Shown here in pieces: positions 23,020 to 30,224 of a stretch of DNA of 42,822 nt (positions are counted from its first letter, which is position 1; every line of letters starts with the position of its first letter). The translations under genes were made by a program, and so were the position numbers. Where the stretch lies: assembly GCA_025996865.1 (NCBI GenBank), contig BNTV01000028.1, forward strand, positions 1-42,822. Reading direction: 5' to 3'. The notes under the pieces are model-generated. The model had not been told where the DNA came from. It saw only the letters and a program-made list of their open reading frames with translations, and made no database searches. The DNA is from Bacteroidia bacterium. GTDB lineage: Bacteria; Bacteroidota; Bacteroidia; Bacteroidales; Azobacteroidaceae.

Positions 23020-23772
23020 TCAATTATTTTTTAATTGTATTTGTTCTCCGGTTTTACCGAATCGTCTTTCCCGCTTCTGGTAATCCACGATGGCCGCATA
23101 CAGGTTTTCTTCCCTGAAATCAGGCCAATAGGTATCCGTAAAATAAAGTTCGGAATAAGCTGATTGCCAAAGCAGATAATTACTGATCCGAAATTCACCT
23201 CCCGTCCTGATTAACAAGTCGGGATCCGGTATGTCTTTGGTGAACAGATGACGGGAGATAATTGTTTCATCAATTTGAGAAACTGCCAAAGTTCCGTCTT
23301 TTACCTCTTGGGCAATTTTTTTTACGGCTTCCGTCATTTCCCGTTTGGAAGAATAGCTTAACGCCAATATCAAAGCCAGACCTGTATTGTCTTTTGTTTC
23401 TTCAATGCAAGCGTCTAATTCCCGGCGGGTTAACGCAGGCAAACGGTCGATATCGCCGATCGTCCGCAAACGCACGTTGTTCGCCATCAGGTCTTTTGTT
23501 TCCCTTTGAACCGCCATAACCATCAAAGCCATCAGGGCATCAACTTCTTCCTGGGGACGACTCCAGTTTTCGGTAGAAAACGTATAAACCGTCAGGTATT
23601 TGATACCCAATTGTCCGGCAGCTTCCACGACTTTCCGAACGGAAACCACGCCTTCCTGATGACCCATAAAACGCTCCATGCCGTTTTTCTGTGCCCATCG
23701 TCCGTTCCCATCCATGATAATGGCAATGTGAACCGGAAGTCGTTTTAAATCTATCTCTTCTTTTAATGACAT
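23020..23772 (-). CDS. uppS: Isoprenyl transferase (undecaprenyl diphosphate synthase)
   Basis: A cis-prenyltransferase making the C55 lipid carrier for peptidoglycan and surface glycans. The motif [13 protein letters not shown] carries the catalytic Asp; [20 protein letters not shown] and [12 protein letters not shown] are the other conserved blocks. I chose the ATG at 23772 ([13 protein letters not shown], 250 residues) because family members begin at this point and it lies two bases after the DUF6089 stop. An earlier in-frame ATG at 23799 would add nine residues and overlap that gene by 26 bases. Read together with DUF6089 and bamA. Confidence 0.95.
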   Translation of the reverse strand: MSLKEEIDLKRLPVHIAIIMDGNGRWAQKNGMERFMGHQEGVVSVRKVVEAAGQLGIKYLTVYTFSTENWSRPQEEVDALMALMVMAVQRETKDLMANNVRLRTIGDIDRLPALTRRELDACIEETKDNTGLALILALSYSSKREMTEAVKKIAQEVKDGTLAVSQIDETIISRHLFTKDIPDPDLLIRTGGEFRISNYLLWQSAYSELYFTDTYWPDFREENLYAAIVDYQKRERRFGKTGEQIQLKNN

Positions 23773-23773
23773 C

Positions 23774-24484
23774 TTATTCGTTTGTACATTTTCGATCATT
23801 CGGACCGAAGTCCCACGTTACAGAAAACATCAAAGTATTGTACCAATCTTTATTTTTGAATGCTCCACTATTGATTTGATAGGGATTATCCAAATTAAAT
23901 CCTTCTGAATCAGGAGAATCAAAGCCATCTCCGTATAATTTCCGAACGGCATATTCTACCCCCAGATTGATTCTGTTCTTGATTTTGTATTTCACGCCTA
24001 ATCCCAAAGAAAAATACAAACCCGAAAAAGTCTGTTTTCCCGGAGCCATCGTGAAACCCAATCCCGACAACAAATAGGGAGCCATCCGGCTGGTATTCAG
24101 GTAGGCGAATTTATCGCTGTACGGCAGAAAGTTAAATTCCATCTGACCGCCTAATTCGTAAAAACTCCGGCTGAACTTGTATTCCGCATGATCGGGAAAT
24201 ACATTTTCCGTATTTTTTGTATCACCGGATATTTTTCCTGCCAGCAAATCGGTTTTTAATGCCCAACGAAAATTGAAATTCCTCCTGAAAACCAAACCTC
24301 CTCCGGGGTTCAATCCGAGAAGCAAATTCGTTTGATTGGCATCTCCCATATACATTGACATCCCTGCCATTCCTCCGATTTCGTACTTGTACTCTTGTGC
24401 AACCGCCGTTGTACAGGTAAAAAGAACAAGTAACCCTACGAATAGCTTGTGTATATTTTGATATTTTTTCGAAACGAGTTTCAT
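23774..24484 (-). CDS. DUF6089 family outer-membrane beta-barrel protein
   Basis: A 236-residue exported protein with a signal peptide ending TTAVAQ. The mature chain shows alternating strands of an eight-stranded-type small barrel: [38 protein letters not shown] and [20 protein letters not shown], closing in [11 protein letters not shown]. It matches the DUF6089 proteins that usually precede uppS-bamA in Bacteroidales. The function is unknown; a role in envelope biogenesis is suggested only by this conserved neighbourhood. Confidence 0.85.
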   Translation of the reverse strand: MKLVSKKYQNIHKLFVGLLVLFTCTTAVAQEYKYEIGGMAGMSMYMGDANQTNLLLGLNPGGGLVFRRNFNFRWALKTDLLAGKISGDTKNTENVFPDHAEYKFSRSFYELGGQMEFNFLPYSDKFAYLNTSRMAPYLLSGLGFTMAPGKQTFSGLYFSLGLGVKYKIKNRINLGVEYAVRKLYGDGFDSPDSEGFNLDNPYQINSGAFKNKDWYNTLMFSVTWDFGPNDRKCTNE

Positions 24485-24565
24485 CTAAAAACATTATTAC
24501 TTTAATGAAAACGTCAAAATCGCTTCAAAATTATATCTTTAATTTTTTTTCATTCTTTTTTCGGG

Positions 24566-25936
24566 CTATTGCCCTTGCGATGACGATGAGACAAATGCCT
24601 GTTTATTGATGTATCCTTTCCAGATTTCCGGCAAAACTGCGTCATCTTTTCCGCCGAGAATATAAAAATAGATACCTTTACTGTCAACAACTACGGATGC
24701 ACCGTAACGTCTCTGGTAATCTGCGGGATAAAAACATTTTTCTTCTCTCTGTATCCATGTTGCTCCACCGTCTCCGGAAGAATAAACGCCCGGATTATAG
24801 GTGTTGTCATTCAGTTTACCGTTCAATACCCAGTATTCACTATTATAATAGATTACATTCGCTCCTTTCAAAGCAGGGAAAACAGATTCGATATTTGTGG
24901 TGTTCGTCAACTTTGCCCAATACAAACCGTTTCCGGTTGACCAAACTTCGTTCAAAACTTCACCGCTTGAGGAGAGGCCTCCGATAACAGTGAGATATCC
25001 AAGTTTCAAGCGTTCGCTGTTGAAACTTGCGAAATCCGATACCGGGAAATTGGCCGGCGCCACATCGCCCCATGTCCATTGATTACCGGTCAGGAACGCG
25101 AAAATATCCTGATTGTCTTTTTTTACGATTAAACTCAAACCTTCTTTTAACTGGGGTTGGCCTTCGCCTAATTTCAGGTATCCCAGAATACTTGTTACCG
25201 GATAATCGAGGTTAATCTTTGACCAGTCATTTGCCGTGCTGCTTGTACATTCGTAATAATCTCCGTCGGCGGTACAAGCGAAAAGTTTTTCACCGTTGCT
25301 TTTGATTCCACGGACAACCGTATTGTCCGGAAGTCCTGAAAGCGGAATCTCGCTCCAGTTAACAGCATTGGAAGAACTGTACAGTTTAATTCCGTCGTCT
25401 GTTTTCGTAAAAGTATAGAAATTATCCTTGAACAGAATGGTCTGTAATTCTTCGGCTTGCAGGAAAGCCTGATTGGATGCGACTTGTGTGTATTGTACGG
25501 AATCCGGGTCAATTTGGTGAATATTCAGTTTGAATGTGTAAGTTTTTGTTGTGTTTCCGTACAATGCATAGGCTTTGAATAACAAAGGTTTGGAAACGTC
25601 AATGGAATCACCCGATTTAATCCAGGTTGAATCGCCGTCCGTGATATTCTGTATGTTGCTTGTTCCCGCAGCACTGGTGTAATTAACAATCACTTTGTAT
25701 TTGATTTCCGTCAAATAAGCCATCGAATCGTAATTATAAATCTGGTTGCGTTCCTGGTCGATTGAGAAAACTACTTTGGCCAATGCCGGAACAGAATCGC
25801 TTGAAAGACTGAAAGATAGAATCTCCGCATCTTCCATGTCGGGAATCTCGTCGTATTCATTGTTTCCCAGACAAGAAGTCAACAGACTTATAATCAGTAA
25901 AAGCGATGAAATAATTAATCCGTTTTTTGATGACAT
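24566..25936 (-). CDS. DUF6242 lipoprotein with beta-propeller-like body
   Basis: A 456-residue lipoprotein with a signal peptide ending LLTSC (lipidated Cys22). An N-terminal Ig-like region of about 120 residues is followed by repeated strands like those of kelch or sialidase propellers. Examples are NFYTFTKTDDGIKLYSSSNA, EVWSTGNGLYWAKL and PGVYSSGDGGATWIQR; the last resembles the Asp-box SxDxGxTW. It matches the DUF6242 proteins of Bacteroidales. Ligand and role are unknown. It is transcribed toward the DUF6089 gene with an 81-base gap. The stop codon lies in a small GGGC/GCCC hairpin without a T-run. Confidence 0.8.
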   Translation of the reverse strand: MSSKNGLIISSLLLIISLLTSCLGNNEYDEIPDMEDAEILSFSLSSDSVPALAKVVFSIDQERNQIYNYDSMAYLTEIKYKVIVNYTSAAGTSNIQNITDGDSTWIKSGDSIDVSKPLLFKAYALYGNTTKTYTFKLNIHQIDPDSVQYTQVASNQAFLQAEELQTILFKDNFYTFTKTDDGIKLYSSSNAVNWSEIPLSGLPDNTVVRGIKSNGEKLFACTADGDYYECTSSTANDWSKINLDYPVTSILGYLKLGEGQPQLKEGLSLIVKKDNQDIFAFLTGNQWTWGDVAPANFPVSDFASFNSERLKLGYLTVIGGLSSSGEVLNEVWSTGNGLYWAKLTNTTNIESVFPALKGANVIYYNSEYWVLNGKLNDNTYNPGVYSSGDGGATWIQREEKCFYPADYQRRYGASVVVDSKGIYFYILGGKDDAVLPEIWKGYINKQAFVSSSSQGQ

Positions 25937-25961
25937 ACGTATAAAATTATATTTTAGAATG

Positions 25962-25969
25962 CAAAAGTA
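25962..25969 (-). promoter_or_regulatory. Possible -7 promoter element of the DUF6242 gene
   Basis: The minus strand reads TACTTTTG, matching TAnnTTTG, about 25 bases before the start codon. No TTTG was seen at the expected -33 distance. Confidence 0.35.
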
Positions 25970-26007
25970 GAAACATTTTCGGGTTAAATCGCTAACTTGT
26001 TCAATAT

Positions 26008-26946
26008 TTATATTTTTTTAGGCTTCTTATAAAGAAAAAACGTCGATTTTTCACATTTTTGAACATTTTGCAGGACTCCGTTCAAGAAAACCGGCGCTTT
26101 TACCCCTTCACCCAAAAAAACCGGTGCGATTTCGATTTGCGTTTCGTCCCATAAATCTTCCGCCAAAAAAGACTGCAATAGTTTAGAACCGCCTTCTACA
26201 ATCAATGATTGTATGTTCTTGTTGTACAATTCGTCCAGTTGATTTTGCAAAGTTTTCGAACGGTCGGCGATAAACCTTTCCGGATCGTTTCCTTTCCAGA
26301 AACGGACGTTTAGTGCGGGTTTGTCCAGCAGTTTAGTTCTTTTTCCGATCATGATGGCGGCTTCTTCAGCCCGGAGTTTGTGGACGAGCATCTGTGTAAA
26401 GGAGTTGGAAAATATAACCGGTTTCTGACCGTCTCCTTCTTCCCGGAATCGATCCAAAAAGCCGTCGGCCGATTGCGCCCATTTGAGTATTATGTAGGGA
26501 CGATGTTGTTGTGTGAATGTTAAATAATTCTTGTTTAACGCTTTACATTCTTCTTCCAAAACGCCGCAAACCACTTCGACTCCGGCTTCTTTGAGTTTTT
26601 TTATGCCCTTCCCCGAAACTTCCGGAAACGGGTCGATTTGTCCGATAACGACTCTCGGAATTTGTTCCCGGATAATCAGTTCCGAACAGGGAGGCGTCTT
26701 TCCATAATGAGAACACGGTTCGAGATTGACATAAAGGGTTGATTCTCGCAGGAGTTGCTCGTTTTTTACAGAAGTGATGGCGTTCACTTCGGCATGAGGG
26801 CCTCCGTATTTCCGGTGAAAACCTTCCCCGATTATTTTGTCATTATGCACGATTACGGTGCCTACCATCGGATTGGGAGCTGTGAATCCCTTTCCGTAAG
26901 TAGCCAGTTGCAGACACCGGTGCATGTATTTTTCTTCAATAAACAT
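26008..26946 (-). CDS. ribD: Bifunctional riboflavin biosynthesis protein RibD, short form
   Basis: A cytoplasmic enzyme for two steps of riboflavin synthesis: pyrimidine deamination and sugar reduction. The zinc site of the deaminase is complete: GGPHAEVNAI (His51, Glu53) and EPCSHYGKTPPC (Cys78, Cys87). The reductase domain starts near KWAQSADGFLDRF and keeps SLIVEGGSKLLQSF and WDETQIEIAPVFLGEGVKAP. At 312 residues it is shorter than the usual 340-370. NDPERFIADR runs almost directly into KTLQNQLDELYNKN, where relatives have about 35-40 more residues. The reductase fold may therefore be altered. It is divergent from prmC with a 33-base gap. Confidence 0.93.
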   Translation of the reverse strand: MFIEEKYMHRCLQLATYGKGFTAPNPMVGTVIVHNDKIIGEGFHRKYGGPHAEVNAITSVKNEQLLRESTLYVNLEPCSHYGKTPPCSELIIREQIPRVVIGQIDPFPEVSGKGIKKLKEAGVEVVCGVLEEECKALNKNYLTFTQQHRPYIILKWAQSADGFLDRFREEGDGQKPVIFSNSFTQMLVHKLRAEEAAIMIGKRTKLLDKPALNVRFWKGNDPERFIADRSKTLQNQLDELYNKNIQSLIVEGGSKLLQSFLAEDLWDETQIEIAPVFLGEGVKAPVFLNGVLQNVQKCEKSTFFLYKKPKKI

Positions 26947-26966
26947 GATAATTTAACTAAAAGTTG

Positions 26967-26974
26967 TATTTTTG
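26967..26974 (+). promoter_or_regulatory. Possible -7 promoter element of prmC
   Basis: TATTTTTG matches TAnnTTTG and lies five bases before the ATG at 26980, so the transcript would be leaderless or nearly so. The whole 33-base divergent gap must serve both prmC and ribD. No -33 TTTG is seen at the right distance. Confidence 0.4.
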
Positions 26975-26979
26975 TCGTT

Positions 26980-27825
26980 ATGCAAATGATGTTACTTTAT
27001 ATAAAAGAACAATTACGGGATTATTATCCGGAATCCGAAATCAAATCGTTTTATTATTTGATTATGGAATCGGTTTGCCGTTTGGACAAACAATCCGTTT
27101 TGCTCGGCAAAGATACGCAAATATCTCCGAATGAAAAACGGATGATTGAGGAGATGGTTGAAGATTTGAGAAAATTCCGTCCGATACAATATATTTTGGG
27201 TGAAACGGAGTTTTACGGATTGAAATTCAAGCTTAATGAGCGGGTTTTGATTCCCCGGCCGGAGACGGAGGAACTTGTAGAGCGGGTACTAAATGGGTGC
27301 ACGGTGCACGGTACACGGTGCAGGATGTTGGATGTTGGAACGGGGTCGGGGTGTATTGCGGTGGCTTTGGCTAAGTTTCTGTCCGGTGCGGAAGTGTATG
27401 CGTTGGATATTTCGGAAAAGGCTTTGGAAGTTGCTTCGGAAAATGCACGGAATAATCGGGTGAATGTACGATTTATCCGGCACGATATTTTTGAAGATTT
27501 ACCGGAAAATTTGCCGGAACAGTTTGATGTGATTGTCAGTAATCCGCCTTATATTACGCCGGTAGAAAAGGAAATTATGTCGAAAAATGTGTTGGATTAC
27601 GAACCGCATCAGGCGCTTTTTGTTCCGCAGGAAAAGCCTTTGCTTTTTTATGAACGGATTGCCGATGTAGCGCGGAATCGCTTGAAAGATAGCGGGAAGC
27701 TCTATTTTGAGACGAGTGCGGTTTATGGGAAAGAGGCGGCGGAGATGTTGAAGAAAAAAGGGTTTGGAAGCGTTCGGCTTTTTAAGGATATTTCGGGAAA
27801 AGATCGGGTTTTGGTCGCTGATTAA
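26980..27825 (+). CDS. prmC: Peptide chain release factor N5-glutamine methyltransferase
   Basis: This 281-residue enzyme methylates the GGQ glutamine of release factors. It has a helical N-terminal domain and FRPIQYILGETEFYG, the hallmark of PrmC. The SAM motif is MLDVGTGSGCIAVALA and the catalytic motif NPPYITPVE lies near 188. The start chosen is the ATG at 26980; ATG codons at 26986 and 26989 are alternatives. The frame upstream only shadows ribD. Between IPRPETEELVERV and the SAM motif lie residues NGCTVHGTRCR, encoded by four 7-base repeats (27296-27323), an odd linker for this family. recX follows nine bases later. Confidence 0.94.
   Translation: MQMMLLYIKEQLRDYYPESEIKSFYYLIMESVCRLDKQSVLLGKDTQISPNEKRMIEEMVEDLRKFRPIQYILGETEFYGLKFKLNERVLIPRPETEELVERVLNGCTVHGTRCRMLDVGTGSGCIAVALAKFLSGAEVYALDISEKALEVASENARNNRVNVRFIRHDIFEDLPENLPEQFDVIVSNPPYITPVEKEIMSKNVLDYEPHQALFVPQEKPLLFYERIADVARNRLKDSGKLYFETSAVYGKEAAEMLKKKGFGSVRLFKDISGKDRVLVAD
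27296..27323 (+). repeat. Heptamer repeat inside prmC
   Basis: Four tandem 7-base units GGTGCAC, GGTGCAC, GGTACAC, GGTGCAG lie within the prmC coding region, in the linker before SAM motif I. The reading frame is kept. Confidence 0.8.
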
Positions 27826-27834
27826 TTTTTAATT

Positions 27835-28296
27835 ATGGTAAGTTTTGAGCAAGCGTTAAACAAGTTGGCAAATTATTGCAGCCGGGCGGAGAGATGTATT
27901 TACGATGTTCGCCGGAAGTTGGAAGTATGGGAAATAGCGAAAGATGAGCAAAATAAGATTATCCGGCGGCTTCAGCAGGAGAAATTTTTGGATGAAAGCC
28001 GGTATTGCCGGGCTTTTGTCAATGACAAATCGAAGTATGCGCATTGGGGAGTTTATAAAATCAAATATGCGTTGAAGAAAAAGCAAATTCCCGATGAATT
28101 GATTCGGGAAGCTTTGGAAAATCTGGATCCGGAAGAAAACAGGGAACAACTTCGTCAATTGATTGAGCGGAAAAGGAAAACGGTCAAAGGGAAAAATGAG
28201 TTTGAAATCCGGCAGAAGTTGATGCGGTTTGCGGTGGGGCGCGGGTTTGCGATGGAGGAGGCAGAGAAGGTTTTATCGGTGATATTTTTTTGCTAA
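27835..28296 (+). CDS. recX: Regulatory protein RecX
   Basis: A 153-residue, mostly helical, basic protein that modulates RecA filaments. Family features include the N-terminal LANYCSRAERCIYDVRRKLE and the block RRLQQEKFLDESRYCRAFVND. The three-helix repeat pattern KYAHWGVYKIKYALKKKQIP and the C-terminal LMRFAVGRGFAMEEAEKVL follow. Length and layout are normal for RecX. It follows prmC closely and probably shares its transcript. A candidate sigma-dependent promoter begins four bases after its stop. Confidence 0.88.
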   Translation: MVSFEQALNKLANYCSRAERCIYDVRRKLEVWEIAKDEQNKIIRRLQQEKFLDESRYCRAFVNDKSKYAHWGVYKIKYALKKKQIPDELIREALENLDPEENREQLRQLIERKRKTVKGKNEFEIRQKLMRFAVGRGFAMEEAEKVLSVIFFC

Positions 28297-28299
28297 AGA

Positions 28300-28330
28300 A
28301 TGTAAACCTTTCTTTTTCTTTGGTGTTATC
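28300..28330 (+). promoter_or_regulatory. Candidate ECF-sigma promoter before the sigma gene
   Basis: The segment begins ATGTAAACCTT and ends GGTGTTATC. It aligns without gaps to 28994-29024, upstream of fecR, with identity concentrated at the two ends (TGTAAACCTT and GG..TTAT) and about 16 T-rich bases between. An AAC-containing -35 and a 16-17 base spacer are typical of ECF promoters. The sigma gene starts about 40 bases further on. Confidence 0.45.
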
Positions 28331-28370
28331 AAAATAGGTTATTACGCTACTCGGTTCCCACTAACTATAA

Positions 28371-28955
28371 ATGAGATCGATGACAGATAGCGATTTTATA
28401 GAGAAACTCAAACAACAGGACAGTTTGAGTTATACTCGGTTGTTTGATACTTATTTCAGACAACTGCATCGTTTTGCCGTCAGCTTTATCGGCGATCATG
28501 ATTCGGCAAACGACATCGTACAATTGGTTTTCATTTCCTTATATGAAAATGCTGCCCGGCTCTCTCCCGAAATAAAACTTTCTTCATGGCTTTTTACTTC
28601 TGTCCGCAACCGCTGTTTGAATTTCCTGCGTGACCGGGAGGTTGAAATCCGAAACAAACTGATTTATTTGCAAAACTATGAAGAAACAGACAATATGGAA
28701 TATTTTGACGATACGGAACTGTTTGCCAAAATCCGGTTTATTGTCGATGGTATGCCAAAGAAATGCAGGGAAATCTGTGAACTCAGGTTTTATCAGAATA
28801 TGCAACAGAATGAAATAGCAGAAAAACTTTCCCTCTCCATCAACACCGTAAAAGTACAGATTCACAGAGCCATCAAAAAAATCAGGCAATCCGTGGAACC
28901 GGAAGACCTGTGGTTGATACCGTTTTTAATTTATATTTGCTTGATTTGTTATTGA
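28371..28955 (+). CDS. ECF-type RNA polymerase sigma-70 factor
   Basis: A 194-residue sigma factor with region 2 (LFDTYFRQLHRFAVSFIGDH, then SANDIVQLVFISLYENA and SSWLFTSVRNRCLNFLRD) and region 4 (CREICELRFYQNMQQNEIAE, then KLSLSINTVKVQIHRAIKKI, a helix-turn-helix). It is followed directly by a FecR anti-sigma gene and a SusC gene with an STN domain, the standard trans-envelope signalling trio. An in-frame ATG at 28380 is an alternative start. The C-terminal tail (LIPFLIYICLICY) is unusually hydrophobic. The likely targets are its own promoter and the fecR-susCD operon. Confidence 0.95.
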   Translation: MRSMTDSDFIEKLKQQDSLSYTRLFDTYFRQLHRFAVSFIGDHDSANDIVQLVFISLYENAARLSPEIKLSSWLFTSVRNRCLNFLRDREVEIRNKLIYLQNYEETDNMEYFDDTELFAKIRFIVDGMPKKCREICELRFYQNMQQNEIAEKLSLSINTVKVQIHRAIKKIRQSVEPEDLWLIPFLIYICLICY

Positions 28956-28993
28956 GCGAATTTCTTCTTGTAATCATTATTTTTTTCGTAATG

Positions 28994-29024
28994 ATGTAAA
29001 CCTTTTTTTGTCATGGGGTTTATA
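28994..29024 (+). promoter_or_regulatory. Candidate ECF-sigma promoter before fecR
   Basis: The segment begins ATGTAAACCTT and continues to GGGGTTTAT. It is the second copy of the motif at 28300-28330, in the same position relative to the next gene. A start site near 29030 would lie upstream of the ATG at 29044 but downstream of the earlier in-frame TTG at 29008, which supports the ATG. Confidence 0.45.
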
Positions 29025-29043
29025 TATAAAAAAAATACATGTT

Positions 29044-30189
29044 ATGTTCATAAATTTTGAAATAATCAAACATATTGGCAGGATATTGTCTAAAGAAGAA
29101 GAAATTTTATTACAGAAGTGGTTGGCGGAATCCGAAGAACACCGGAAATTATATGAAAATATCAAAAACAGTTCATTATATAATCTTTCGGAAGAACAAC
29201 TGAATGTGTGGCGTGAAGAGTACATAAACAAATTAAACCGGCTGGGGAAACGACGCCGGATGATTCGCCGGATACAAATCTTTTCGGGTGCGGCAGCAGC
29301 TATCGCTATTTTACTGTGGACAAGTTCTTTATTTCTGGCGCCGCCTGAAAATAATCTTACAACAGATGTAAAACGCAATGACCGGGACATTCTTCTGACA
29401 AGTTCTACGGGAGAAATCGTAGAATGGGACAAAATCAAGTCCGACACATTGTATATTGACGGCGTTGCAGTGGCTAAACAGGCTTACGCCTTATCCTACC
29501 CATCAATGAAACAGGAAGATGAAGCCGCGGATGTCGCGCTAAACCGGCTGTATGTGCCGCGAGGAAAAGAATTTCAACTGGAATTGAGCGACGGCACCAA
29601 AGTTTGGTTAAATTCGGATACCGAATTGCAATTTTCGGTACTTTTTTCCGGAAAAGAAAGAAGGATCACTTTGAAAGGAGAGGCATACTTTGATGTGGCA
29701 AGAGATGAAACGACGCCATTCATTGTTTCCATAGAAGGCGCAGAAATAAAAGTATTGGGTACTCAATTCAATGTAAATACGCGCAATATGGAAAAACAGT
29801 CCGCTACTTTGATAACAGGAAGTATCTCCATCACGCAGGAAGGACAGGCGGAGAAAATATTGCATCCGGGCGAAACCGCAGAGATAAACCGGCTAACGGA
29901 CGAAATGAAAATATTGTACACCGATACAAGGGTTTATACGGCATGGCGATACAAAGGGTATTTATTTGAAAATGAGTCTTTGGAAAATGTCCTGGAAGAA
30001 TTGGCTCTGTGGTACGATGTGGAAATTGTGTACGAAGACGAGCAGATGAAGCAAGAAAGATTCAGCGGCTGGCTTCAACGGAAAGACGATGTCATGTCCA
30101 TACTCCGTCCGATTGAAAAGACGAATTATGTTTATTTTTCCATAGAACGAAATAAAATTATTGTCAAACGGCATATAAATTCCGATTAA
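29044..30189 (+). CDS. FecR-family anti-sigma factor
   Basis: The protein starts at the ATG at 29044 (MFINFEIIKHIGRILS, 381 residues). The cytoplasmic N-terminal part binds sigma. One membrane helix (about 77-98) follows. The periplasmic FecR domain begins LYVPRGKEFQLELSDGTKVW and includes GEAYFDVARDETTPFIV and VLGTQFNVNTR. A DUF4974-type C-terminal domain (LFENESLENVLEELALWYDV) would contact the STN domain of SusC. It lies 35 bases before the SusC gene. Confidence 0.94.
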   Translation: MFINFEIIKHIGRILSKEEEILLQKWLAESEEHRKLYENIKNSSLYNLSEEQLNVWREEYINKLNRLGKRRRMIRRIQIFSGAAAAIAILLWTSSLFLAPPENNLTTDVKRNDRDILLTSSTGEIVEWDKIKSDTLYIDGVAVAKQAYALSYPSMKQEDEAADVALNRLYVPRGKEFQLELSDGTKVWLNSDTELQFSVLFSGKERRITLKGEAYFDVARDETTPFIVSIEGAEIKVLGTQFNVNTRNMEKQSATLITGSISITQEGQAEKILHPGETAEINRLTDEMKILYTDTRVYTAWRYKGYLFENESLENVLEELALWYDVEIVYEDEQMKQERFSGWLQRKDDVMSILRPIEKTNYVYFSIERNKIIVKRHINSD

Positions 30190-30224
30190 ACGATGTTTTC
30201 ACTACTAATTTTTATCATAAGTTT

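Noticed and set aside
24566..24585. GGGC/GCCC hairpin as a terminator of the DUF6242 gene
   Set aside because: The hairpin is followed by an A-run, not a T-run, on the minus strand, so it does not fit a Rho-independent terminator.
26755..26979. 75-codon N-terminal extension of prmC
   Set aside because: It lies opposite the ribD start, has no PrmC similarity, and would need a transcript starting inside ribD. PrmC proteins begin near the ATG at 26980.
29008..29043. TTG start giving FecR 12 extra residues
   Set aside because: It lies within the candidate promoter. The ATG at 29044 gives a normal FecR N-terminus.
28977..29447. 156-codon minus-strand frame opposite fecR
   Set aside because: It is antisense to fecR and its composition is Ser/Arg-rich as expected of a shadow frame.
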